Shown here piece by piece: positions 35,155 through 43,360 of a stretch of 51,822 nucleotides of DNA (the first letter of the stretch is position 1; every line of letters starts with the position of its first letter). Source of the stretch: Gammaproteobacteria bacterium (GTDB lineage: Bacteria; Pseudomonadota; Gammaproteobacteria; Chromatiales; Chromatiaceae); contig JAABSM010000021.1 in the NCBI GenBank assembly GCA_011390365.1, positions 1-51,822 on the forward strand. The letters are read 5' to 3'. A program made the translations under genes and the position numbers. The notes beneath the pieces are model-generated. The model was not told the DNA's origin. It saw only the letters and a list, made by a program, of their open reading frames with translations, and did no database searches.

Positions 35155-35583
35155 TATCTCCAGCTCCAGCACCCCGTCCACCACCTGCTGGTCGGGGATG
35201 ATTGCCCCAGAGTTGATGTAGCCCCGTTCCAGATAATAGGCGGAGATCTCGTAGCGCAACTGGTGGAGGTCGACGAAGTCGATGCGCCGTCCCGCGTAGC
35301 GGGCCAGAATGGGGCGAAGTTCTTCAGTGGTGATGGCGCGATTGCCATTCAAGCGGATCTCATGCAGATCGAAGCCGGGCAGGGCGGGGCGCTCGCTGGG
35401 GGGCCGAGGCGGCTGGGGCGCGGTGATCGCGGGATCTTGGCGCTGTTCCGGTAGCTTGTCGAACAGGGGCGGGTGAGGCGTGGCGAGGAAATCGCTCCCC
35501 GCGGGTTGCGCCGCCTGCACGGCAACGGCCATGGCGACGCATGCCGCCACTGGAAGGGTGAGTTGAAGGCTTCGGTAGGTCAC
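35155..35583 (-). pseudogene. N-terminal fragment of a TpsB (FhaC/ShlB-type) outer-membrane transporter
   Basis: Residues 1-25 form a signal peptide and about 68-143 a POTRA domain (FDLHEIRLNGNRAITTEELR to VVDGVLELEI). After I143 the frame turns into shifted exoprotein sequence (PRQHHPGQHHPG). The second POTRA and the beta-barrel are missing. A deletion between tpsB and its downstream tpsA is the simplest explanation. Confidence 0.82.
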
Positions 35584-35802
35584 TCCCGCTGTATAGCCCG
35601 AAAGGGGCGGTAATTCAATGCCTCGGAACCCGTGTCGGAGTCAGCACGGCCACTCCTCTTGAGGACTGGCGGTCATTATCCGTGGGGGGGGTGCGCCTGT
35701 GGAGGCGGCGGATTGCCAAAGATTCTAGCGTAGGTTTTCCGTCAAGGCACAAGGCGAAGAACAAGGGTACAGCGTTTCGCCCCTCTGGGGTAAACTGCCC
35801 GG

Positions 35803-36621
35803 ATGAGCGCCTCGATTCATAATCCCCACTTCCTGCTGCGCCGGCTCCACTCCCTGTTCGGGCTGGTTCCCCTGGGACTGTTCCTCTGTTTTCACCTGTG
35901 GGAGAACTCCCAGTCTCGTTTCGGCGCGGCCCACTACAACGGCGAGGTGGTCGCCTTTCTGCAAAGCCTCAACTACCTGCCGATCATCGAGATGGTCTTC
36001 ATCGTCCTGCCGCTGCTGTTTCACGCCGGTTACGGGGTAATGATCGCCTACGGCGCCCATCCCGAGCCCAACCGCTACCCCTGGCTGCATAACCGCCTCT
36101 ATCTACTGCAACGGGTCTCCGGGCTGGCGATTCTGCTGTTTCTGATCATTCATGTCGGCTGGACGCGGGTGCTGGGGATCTGGCAGCCGGAGATCAAGGC
36201 GGATCTGTTTCATCACATGCAGGCGCTACTCTCCAACCCGGCGACCTTCGTCATCTACGGCCTGGGGATGATGCTGTCGGTGTTTCACCTCTGCTATGGT
36301 CTGTGGAACATGGCCATCGTCTGGGGGCTGACCATCAGTCAGGCGGCGCAAAAGCGGTTTTTCATCGCCATGATGGGGCTGATGCTGGTGCTGATGGCGA
36401 TGGGTTGGCACGGGATTCTGGGGTTCGTGATGACGGACGCAGTGGCCTGGAACTCGCTCGGTGAACCGCAGATTTCGCAGATTAACGCAGATATATTGGA
36501 GGGTTGTTGTCGACGGCTGGTCCACCAGCCAGAGGGTTCTGGCGGGCAATATAACGATCTGTATTGGCGTGAAACAGCTGCGCAAATCTGCGTTAATCTG
36601 CGGTTTAACAAGGTAAGCTGA
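35803..36621 (+). CDS. sdhC: Succinate dehydrogenase/fumarate reductase cytochrome b subunit (Bacillus-type SdhC)
   Basis: The membrane anchor that binds haem and quinone for the flavoprotein encoded next. Five membrane helices span residues about 15-215, with histidines placed as in di-haem b558 anchors (RLHSLFG, FHLWEN, FHAGYG, IIHVGW, FHLCYG). The family-like sequence ends near residue 220 (DAVAWNSL). The last 50 or so residues are encoded by an inverted repeat (36464-36605) and look nothing like the family. The stop overlaps the sdhA start (TGATG). Confidence 0.92.
   Translation: MSASIHNPHFLLRRLHSLFGLVPLGLFLCFHLWENSQSRFGAAHYNGEVVAFLQSLNYLPIIEMVFIVLPLLFHAGYGVMIAYGAHPEPNRYPWLHNRLYLLQRVSGLAILLFLIIHVGWTRVLGIWQPEIKADLFHHMQALLSNPATFVIYGLGMMLSVFHLCYGLWNMAIVWGLTISQAAQKRFFIAMMGLMLVLMAMGWHGILGFVMTDAVAWNSLGEPQISQINADILEGCCRRLVHQPEGSGGQYNDLYWRETAAQICVNLRFNKVS
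36464..36605. repeat. CGCAGATTAACGCAGATT-type inverted element inside the end of sdhC
   Basis: The left arm 36464-36491 and right arm 36578-36605 are near-complementary, each made of CGCAGATT/AACGCAGATT units. It lies in frame and supplies the C-terminal extension of SdhC up to 5 codons before the stop. Confidence 0.75.
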
Positions 36622-38504
36622 TGGCGAATAAACGCAAACCCCGCATCCTGGTGATCGGCGGTGGCCTGGGTGGCCTGTGGGCGACCCTGACGGTCGCCTC
36701 CCGCGGTATTCCGGTGACCCTCTTCTCCCTGTTCGAGGTCAAGCGCTCCCACTCCGCCTGCGCCCAGGGCGGCATCAACGCGGTGCTCGACACCAAGGGC
36801 GAGTACGACAGCGTCGAGCAACACATTCGCGATACCATCAAGGGCGGGGCCTATCTCGCCAATCAGCCGCCGATCAAGTCGATGTGCGAGTCCGCGCCGG
36901 GGCTGATTCGTACCTTCGAGCGCATGGGCGTGACCTTTTCGCGTACGCCGGAGGGGCTGCTCGACCTGCGCCTGTTCGGCGGCGTCAAGCATCGTCGTAC
37001 CTGCTTCGCCGGGGCCAGCACCGGCCAGCAACTCCTCTACAGCGTCGACGAACAGGTGCGGCGGCTGGAGTGCGAGGGGATGGTGGAGAAGCACGAGTGG
37101 TGGGAGTTTCTCGCGCTGGTGCGGGATGACGACGGACGGGTTCGCGGCATCACCGCCATGGATCTGCGCAGCCTGGAGGTGAAGAGCTTCGCCGCCGATG
37201 CGGTGATCCTCGCCAGCGGCGGCCTGGGGCTGGTCTACAACCGCTCCACCAACTCCGCCAACTCCACCGGCGCGGCGGCGAGCCGGGTCTATCAGCAGGG
37301 CGCGCGCTTCGCCAACGCCGAGTTCATCCAGTTCCACCCCACCGCGATGCTCGGCGACGATAAATTGCGACTGATGAGCGAGGCGGCGCGGGGCGACGGC
37401 GGGCGCATCTGGGTGCCGAAGCAGGCCGGCGATGCCCGCCCCGCCAACCGGATCCCCGAGTCGCAACGCTTCTACTTTCTGGAGGAGTGGTACCCCAGCT
37501 ACGGCAACACCGTGCCCAGGGACGTCGCCTCGCGGGCGATCTTCAAGGCGGTGCATCAAATGGGGCTCGGCGTCGGCGGCGAGGAGCAGGTCTACCTGGA
37601 TCTGACCCATCTCGACAAGGGCGAGGTGCGCAAGCGGTTGGGGGCGATCCTCGACATCTACCGCAAGTTTCGCGGCGTCGACCCGGTGGAGGCGCCGATG
37701 CTCATCTACCCCGCGCCCCACTACGCGATGGGCGGGCTGTGGGTCGACTACGCCAAGGCCGGAGACGGCGGCATCGAGCCGATCCACCCCCGCAACCACG
37801 CCACCAGCATCCCCGGCCTCTACGCCTGCGGCGAGTGCGACTACGGCTACCACGGGGCCAACCGACTGGGGGCCAACTCGCTGCTCTCCACCAGCTTCAG
37901 CGGCAAGGTGACGGGGGAAGCGGCGGTGGCCTTCGTCGCCAATGGCCTCCTGGGCGAAGCGGATGAGGCGCTGTTGCGCGGCGAGGCGGACCGCCAGCGC
38001 CGGATCAACGAGGGGCTGCTGAAATCCGAGGGTGACGAATCCCCCTATGCGCTGCATAAGGCGTTGGGGCGGATCATGAGCGACAAGGTGGCGGTGGTGC
38101 GGGACAACGCCGGGTTGCGGCAGGCGTTGGAAGGGCTGGCCGATCTCGAAGCGCGCTTTGGGAATATCGGTCTCGCCGACCGCCAGCTCCACGCCAACCA
38201 GGCGCTGCCTTATGCTCGCCAGCTTCACGAGATGATCGTCCTCGCCCAGGCCATCGCCCGCTCGGCGCTGGCACGCAACGAATGCCGCGGTTCCCACTAC
38301 AAACCCGAGTTCGAGTTACCCATGCCGGAGAATCGCGATCCCCAAAGCCCGGAGTACCTGGCCTATCTGGAGAAGTGGCGGGCCAATAACGATGAGTGGA
38401 TTCGTACCACCCTGGCGGAGTACCGGCCGGGCCAGCCGGAGATCAGCTTCGAAGCGGTGGATACAAGCGTAATGCCGCCGGAGGAGCCGCGGGATTATCG
38501 GTAA
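36621..38504 (+). CDS. sdhA: Succinate dehydrogenase/fumarate reductase flavoprotein subunit
   Basis: The 627-residue FAD enzyme catalyses succinate/fumarate interconversion on the membrane. It has a dinucleotide-binding GGGLGGL (about 12-18), the HSACAQGGINA segment with the His that usually binds FAD covalently, the RRTCFAGASTG region and the catalytic-domain APHYAMGGLWVD. The start overlaps the sdhC stop by one nucleotide. Organisation and sequence are of the Bacillus/epsilon (type B) kind, used with menaquinone in many species. The iron-sulfur subunit gene, expected next, is absent; repeats follow. Confidence 0.94.
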   Translation: MANKRKPRILVIGGGLGGLWATLTVASRGIPVTLFSLFEVKRSHSACAQGGINAVLDTKGEYDSVEQHIRDTIKGGAYLANQPPIKSMCESAPGLIRTFERMGVTFSRTPEGLLDLRLFGGVKHRRTCFAGASTGQQLLYSVDEQVRRLECEGMVEKHEWWEFLALVRDDDGRVRGITAMDLRSLEVKSFAADAVILASGGLGLVYNRSTNSANSTGAAASRVYQQGARFANAEFIQFHPTAMLGDDKLRLMSEAARGDGGRIWVPKQAGDARPANRIPESQRFYFLEEWYPSYGNTVPRDVASRAIFKAVHQMGLGVGGEEQVYLDLTHLDKGEVRKRLGAILDIYRKFRGVDPVEAPMLIYPAPHYAMGGLWVDYAKAGDGGIEPIHPRNHATSIPGLYACGECDYGYHGANRLGANSLLSTSFSGKVTGEAAVAFVANGLLGEADEALLRGEADRQRRINEGLLKSEGDESPYALHKALGRIMSDKVAVVRDNAGLRQALEGLADLEARFGNIGLADRQLHANQALPYARQLHEMIVLAQAIARSALARNECRGSHYKPEFELPMPENRDPQSPEYLAYLEKWRANNDEWIRTTLAEYRPGQPEISFEAVDTSVMPPEEPRDYR

Positions 38505-38507
38505 GAG

Positions 38508-38743
38508 CTGGTAACGCCGCTCCCGCGGTGTTACCCATCCGCCAGCGCTCCCGCGCTGCGATGAGGAGACGGGGCGCGGGAGCGCCATCAGATGCGTCAC
38601 GCCGCAGGAGCGGCGTGACGAGTTTTTGAACTGGTGACACCGCTCCCGCGGTGTTACCCATCCGCCAGCGCTCCCGCGCTGCGAGAGGAACGGGGCGCGG
38701 GAGCGCCATCAGATGCGTCACGCCGCGGGAGCGGCGTGACGAG
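38508..38743. repeat. Tandem duplication of a 123-bp multi-hairpin repeat
   Basis: Unit one starts at 38508 and unit two at 38631. They are almost identical, each with three GC-rich palindromes (GTAACGCCG-like, AGCGCTCCCGCGCT-like and GTCACGCCG-type). The same palindromes appear within 19412-19586. It follows sdhA. Confidence 0.85.
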
Positions 38744-38782
38744 AGGGCGGCGGAGCACGCGGCTTTGCCCGCCCGTTGTTCG

Positions 38783-39934
38783 CTATGTGCCAGTACGGGG
38801 CAACAACCTAACCAGCCTGCCGTCGTTCTGATCGGTAAGCAGGTAGAGGTAGCCATCCGGCCCTTGTTCCACATCTCGAATACGGCCCAGCTTTCCTTCC
38901 AGCATGCGCTGCTCGGCGACGACCTTGGTCCCCTCCAGCTCCAGCCTTACCAGTAACTGAAACTTCAGGGCGCCGATGAACAGGTCGCTGTTCCAGTCGG
39001 GGTAGCGGTCGCCGGTGTAGAAGGCCATGCCGGAGGGGGCGATGGAGGGGTCCCAGTAGTGGAGGGGTTGCTCCATGCCGGGCTTGGCGGTCCCTTCGCC
39101 GACCTGGGTGCCGATGCCGTAGTTGACGCCGTAGGTGATCACCGGCCAACCGTAGTTGGCCCCCTTGTTGATGAGATTCAGTTCGTCGCCGCCCTGGGGG
39201 CCGTGTTCGTGGGTCCACAGTTCGCCGGTCCGCGGGTGCAGGTCCGCGCCCTGGATATTGCGGTGGCCGTAGCTGTAGATCTCCGGTTTCGCGCCCGGGA
39301 TGTCGAGGAAGGGGTTGTCCTTGGGGATGCGGCCGTCGTCGTGGAGGCGGATGATGGCGCCGGCGTGGTCGTCGAGACGCTGGGCGCGGGGCCGGTCGCC
39401 GCGGTCGCCGAGGGTGACGTAGAGATAGTTGTCGCGATCGAACACCAGCCGCGCGCCGAAGTGGCGGCCGGTGTCGCTCTTGGGGAGAAGCCGGAAGAGC
39501 ACCTCGATATCCTCCATCCGGTTGCCTTGCAGGCGTCCTCGCAATACCTCGGTACCCACTTCGCCATCCTCGCCGGCGACATAGGCCAGATAGATCCAGC
39601 CGTTTTTGGAGTAGTCGGGGTGCAGCGCCACATCCAGGGCGCCGCCCTGGCCGACCGCGGCGATGGGCGGCAGGCCCTGGATCGGTTGATCGAGGAGTTG
39701 TCCATCGACCACCCGACGCAGACGCCCCGGGCGTTCGCTGATGAGCACCCCGCCGTCGGGTAGAAAGGCCATGCCCCAGGGGTGTTCCAGCCCCTCGACC
39801 ACCACCTCGGGCGTGACCGGGTCGGGGCCGGTGGAACGCGGGGCATCGTCGGTGAACCACCAACCCCACAGCGCGGCGCTGGCAAGCAGCAGAAGGAGCA
39901 GCAGGGTCAGGATAGGTGTTCGGCGTGATGGCAT
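38783..39934 (-). CDS. PQQ-dependent sugar dehydrogenase (soluble aldose dehydrogenase, YliI-like)
   Basis: The 383-residue periplasmic beta-propeller has an N-terminal membrane/signal segment (about 8-26), then family landmarks: HPWGMAFLPDG, a HPDYSKNGWIYLAY strand, YGHRNIQG, ELWTHEHGPQGGDELN and YLLTDQNDGRLVRL. It oxidises sugars with PQQ and Ca. GGGAG lies upstream of the ATG. It is a single gene, flanked by repeats on both sides. Confidence 0.93.
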   Translation of the reverse strand: MPSRRTPILTLLLLLLLASAALWGWWFTDDAPRSTGPDPVTPEVVVEGLEHPWGMAFLPDGGVLISERPGRLRRVVDGQLLDQPIQGLPPIAAVGQGGALDVALHPDYSKNGWIYLAYVAGEDGEVGTEVLRGRLQGNRMEDIEVLFRLLPKSDTGRHFGARLVFDRDNYLYVTLGDRGDRPRAQRLDDHAGAIIRLHDDGRIPKDNPFLDIPGAKPEIYSYGHRNIQGADLHPRTGELWTHEHGPQGGDELNLINKGANYGWPVITYGVNYGIGTQVGEGTAKPGMEQPLHYWDPSIAPSGMAFYTGDRYPDWNSDLFIGALKFQLLVRLELEGTKVVAEQRMLEGKLGRIRDVEQGPDGYLYLLTDQNDGRLVRLLPRTGT

Positions 39935-39946
39935 GGTGCGATCTCC

Positions 39947-39991
39947 CGTGAATCAAGTGTCGGCGGGGTGGCGAACCACTCCATGGCCGTT
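39947..39991. repeat. Dispersed repeat family A, partial copy 3
   Basis: The sequence GGGGTGG-CG-AACCACTCCATGGCCGTT matches the second half of the copies at 4-97 and 6334-6427. It lies upstream of the sugar dehydrogenase gene. Confidence 0.5.
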
Positions 39992-40103
39992 TGTCCCGCA
40001 ATCTTGCTGGCGATGCCGGATTGAAGTCCGGGCTACCTGCTCGGCGGGCTTCGGGGCGGCGGTACTCCGTAGTTGAGGATGAACGCGACGGTTTCACACC
40101 CTC

Positions 40104-43100
40104 TCAGGCGTTGGCGACCAGCGGGCGTTTGGCGTTTTCGCAGCGTTCGATGTAGACCGCGGCGGCGCCGTCTTCCGGGTGGGCGGCGATGACGGCCTCG
40201 AAGGCCGTTTGCGCGGCGTCGATGTCGGCGTCCTGAAAAAGGCGTACCGCCGCCTCGAAGCGGGCCAGGGTCTGCTCCTTGAGATGGCGGGACTCCTCCG
40301 GGTCGGCGTCGAAGACCTCGTAGACGGTGACCGGGATGTTCTTGCCCCGCACCTTGACCGTGTCCAGCTCCCGTACCAGGTGTTGGTGGTCCTTGGGCAG
40401 GGCCTTGAGGGTGTGTTCGGAGATCAGCAGCGGCACGCGGTAGAGCTTGGTCAGCCCCTCGATGCGGGAGGCGAGGTTGACGGTGTCGGAGATCACCGTG
40501 CCGTCCATGCGATTGCTGCCGCCGACGGTGCCGAGCATGAGTTGCCCGGTATTGAGGCCGATGCCGATGCGAATGGTATCCTGGCCCCGCTCCCGGCGTT
40601 TGAAGTTGAAGTCGTCGAGCTTGAACAGCATCTCCACCGCCCCCTGCACCGCGTCCGCCGCGCCGCTGGGGAAGAGGGCCATGATGGCGTCGCCGATGTA
40701 CTTGTCGATGAAGCCCCGGCGCTGGGTGATCACCGGCTCCATGCAGCTCAGGTAATTGTTGATGAAGTTGTAGGTCTCCTGGGGCGTCAGCTTTTCGGAG
40801 AGGGTGGTGAAGGAGCGGATGTCGGAGAAGAGCACGGTCATGTTGCGGGCCACCTGATCGCCGAGCCGTACATCCATGATGCTCTCCTTGTCGAGCAGTT
40901 GCAGAAACTGGTGGGGCACGAAGCGGCTCAGGGCCACATTCACGTTATGCAGGTAGATGTGGGTCTTGACCCGCGCCAGCAGCTCGTCCTTGGAGACCGG
41001 TTTGGTGAGGTAGTCGTTGGCCCCCACGCTGAAGCCCTCGACGATATCCCGGGTCTGATTCTTGGCGGTGAGCATCAGCACCGGCAGTTCCGAGGCGGGC
41101 AGGTATTCGCGCAGCCGGCGGCACACCTCGAAGCCGCTGATCTTGGGCATCATCACATCCAGCAGCACCAGGTCGGGACGGTAGCCCGACTCCAGCTTCT
41201 CCAGCGCCTCCATGCCGGTGGCCGCCCGTTCCACCCGGTAATTGAGGTGGGAGAGGTGGTTGGAGAGCACTTGCAGATTCACCGGTTCGTCGTCGACGAT
41301 GAGGATGTCGAAGGTATGGGCGCCGGCGGCGTAGGTGAGGGCGGTCTGGGTCAGCTCCTGCAACGCCTCGTCGTCCAGGGCGTCATCATCCAGCAGGTAA
41401 CGGGGCAGGGCGATGCGCCTCGCATCGGCCTGCGCTACCGGCAGGGTGAAGTAGAAGGTGGAGCCCTTGCCGGGTTCCGACTCGAACCAGATCTCGCCGC
41501 CATGCAGCTCTACCAGTTGGCGGGTGACCGCCAGACCCAGGCCGGTGCCGCCGAACTCCCGTTCGGCGGAACCGTCTCCCTGCTCGAAGGAGTGGAAGAT
41601 GGTCTCTCGTGCCGAAGCGGGGATGCCGATACCGGTATCCCGCACCCCCACCACCAGACGTCGCGATGGATCCAGGTCGGGATTCTCCCCCTTGACGGGC
41701 AGCATGGAGGGATTACAGGCTTCGCCGCGGGCGAACACCACCACCTCCCCTTCACGGGTGAACTTGATGGCGTTACCTACCAGATTGTAGAGGATCTGTT
41801 GCAGGCGGTCTTCATCCGCGAAGGCGGGCGGCAGTTCCTCCGGGATGTGCTGGTGGACTTGCAGCGGCTTGCCCCCGATCAGCGGTCGGCTGAGGGTGAT
41901 CACCAGGTCCAGCGAGCCTTGCAGGTCCACCGCCTTGAGCTTGAGTTCGAGGTTTTTGTGCTTGAGCTTGGAGAAATCGAGGATATCGTTGACCAGACTG
42001 GCGAGACGCCGGCCGCTGGACATGATCATCAGCAGGTTCTTCTTCTGCTCGGCGCTGACCTCGCCGGCGGCGCCGTCGATCAGCGACTCGGCCAGGCCGA
42101 TGATGCCGTTCAGCGGCGTGCGCAACTCGTGGGAGGTGTTGGCCAGAAACTCGTCCTTCAGCTTGTCCGCCCGTTCCAGGTTCTGGATCGCCAGTTCGCG
42201 GTTGGCCAGCGCCTCCGCCTGGGCGTGCTCCTTCTGTTCCAGGGATTGTTTGAGATCCCGGGCCATGGCGTCGAAACGATGGGCCAGGTAACCGATCTCG
42301 TCCTTGCGGTGGATGCCGATACGGCTGTCGAGGCGGCCCTCGCCGATGCGTCGCGCGGCGTCCGCCAGTTGATGGATGGGGTTGATCAGCAGGTGGCTGA
42401 GCAATAGCAGCAGCGAGGTGACGATGATCAGGATGGCGGCGAGGGTGATGGCGAGTACCACCCAACCGAGCTTGCGTCCCGCCGCCTCAATCTCGGCCAG
42501 GGGCAGTTGTGTGTGCAGCACCAGGTCCTCACTGACGCGACGGGCGGTATGCAGGTAGCCATCGGCGTGAATGCTCGCGGCATCGCCATCCTCAAGGGCG
42601 TCGATGATCTTCCGGGGGGCCAGTTCGCCGAGGCGCGCGCCGTCGTCGTGAAACAGGATGCGTCCGCCGCCATCACTGAAATAGAGCATGCCCCTCTGGC
42701 CCACCCGATTGCCCGCCAGCTCCTTGAGCAGGTCGAGACTCACGGTGAGCGCCAGATAGCCCCGCAAACTGGGGATCTGGGCGTCGGCCCCGGTGGAGGA
42801 GAGGTCGGCGAGCACCAGTCGTTGGCTCGCCCACAGCGCCGGCGCGTCCGTGTCCGGGTTGTGAAAGAGGCGCACGAAGGTATCCCCCGCGGCCTGGTGC
42901 ATCGCCTGAAAGACGGGGCTCTCCCCCTCTTCGTCGCTGACGTTGGCGATGCGTTCGCCGGTGTAGCGGGCGTCTTCGTAGCCGTCGGGGAGGATCACGC
43001 GAATCTCGTAATAGTCGGGAAAGGCCCGGTTGTAGGCGGCGAACAGGCGCAACAGGGGCATTTGCAGCAGTTCGAAGCGATCCGCCTCGGAGGCGAGGAT

Positions 43101-43328
43101 GTAGCTCTTGAGCATGCGCGAATCGGCGAACAGGCCGAGATTGGCGCGCAGGGTGCGCAGAAAGGTCCGCACCCGTTGCTCGGTCTGGGTGGCCAGGGTA
43201 TCCACATGCCCCAGCACCGCCTTTTCGCTGGTGTCGCGCAGGCGATCATAGGCCAACCAGCCGATGCTGGCGATGGGCGCGACGATCAGGGGGACGAGAA
43301 AGAGCAGGATCTTGGTGTTGAGTTGCAT
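40104..43328 (-). CDS. Cache-HAMP-histidine kinase-receiver-adenylyl cyclase fusion
   Basis: The 1074-residue inner-membrane signalling protein has a helix at about 5-25, a periplasmic double-Cache-like sensor (about 30-300) and a second helix (about 305-330). A HAMP domain follows (about 330-385), then HisKA with H400 (SHELRTPLNG), HATPase with GTGLGL, a receiver with D724 (LLDVMMP) and a class III nucleotide cyclase (about 830-1010; metal Asp D836 in FSDIRSF, then DKYIGDAIMALF and SDTVNLASRIEG). The Lys and Asp at the base-selecting positions suggest ATP as substrate. Cyanobacterial CyaC has a related order. The start at 43328 gives a proper first helix. It lies 32 nt after the PotD-like gene, so both probably act together. 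Confidence 0.92.
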   Translation of the reverse strand: MQLNTKILLFLVPLIVAPIASIGWLAYDRLRDTSEKAVLGHVDTLATQTEQRVRTFLRTLRANLGLFADSRMLKSYILASEADRFELLQMPLLRLFAAYNRAFPDYYEIRVILPDGYEDARYTGERIANVSDEEGESPVFQAMHQAAGDTFVRLFHNPDTDAPALWASQRLVLADLSSTGADAQIPSLRGYLALTVSLDLLKELAGNRVGQRGMLYFSDGGGRILFHDDGARLGELAPRKIIDALEDGDAASIHADGYLHTARRVSEDLVLHTQLPLAEIEAAGRKLGWVVLAITLAAILIIVTSLLLLLSHLLINPIHQLADAARRIGEGRLDSRIGIHRKDEIGYLAHRFDAMARDLKQSLEQKEHAQAEALANRELAIQNLERADKLKDEFLANTSHELRTPLNGIIGLAESLIDGAAGEVSAEQKKNLLMIMSSGRRLASLVNDILDFSKLKHKNLELKLKAVDLQGSLDLVITLSRPLIGGKPLQVHQHIPEELPPAFADEDRLQQILYNLVGNAIKFTREGEVVVFARGEACNPSMLPVKGENPDLDPSRRLVVGVRDTGIGIPASARETIFHSFEQGDGSAEREFGGTGLGLAVTRQLVELHGGEIWFESEPGKGSTFYFTLPVAQADARRIALPRYLLDDDALDDEALQELTQTALTYAAGAHTFDILIVDDEPVNLQVLSNHLSHLNYRVERAATGMEALEKLESGYRPDLVLLDVMMPKISGFEVCRRLREYLPASELPVLMLTAKNQTRDIVEGFSVGANDYLTKPVSKDELLARVKTHIYLHNVNVALSRFVPHQFLQLLDKESIMDVRLGDQVARNMTVLFSDIRSFTTLSEKLTPQETYNFINNYLSCMEPVITQRRGFIDKYIGDAIMALFPSGAADAVQGAVEMLFKLDDFNFKRRERGQDTIRIGIGLNTGQLMLGTVGGSNRMDGTVISDTVNLASRIEGLTKLYRVPLLISEHTLKALPKDHQHLVRELDTVKVRGKNIPVTVYEVFDADPEESRHLKEQTLARFEAAVRLFQDADIDAAQTAFEAVIAAHPEDGAAAVYIERCENAKRPLVANA

Positions 43329-43360
43329 GGGATTGTGCCGCGGCGTTCGGCGAGATGGGG

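Noticed and set aside
36339-38297. Long minus-strand open frame opposite sdhA
   Set aside because: Antisense of a well-conserved flavoprotein; the composition (Arg/Gly/His-rich) is typical of a GC-rich shadow frame.
38508-38743. Tandem repeat considered as a CRISPR array
   Set aside because: Only two 123-bp units, no short repeat/unique spacer pattern; the units are almost identical throughout.
40179-42407. Long plus-strand open frame opposite the kinase-cyclase gene
   Set aside because: Antisense of recognisable kinase, receiver and cyclase domains; no family resemblance of its own.
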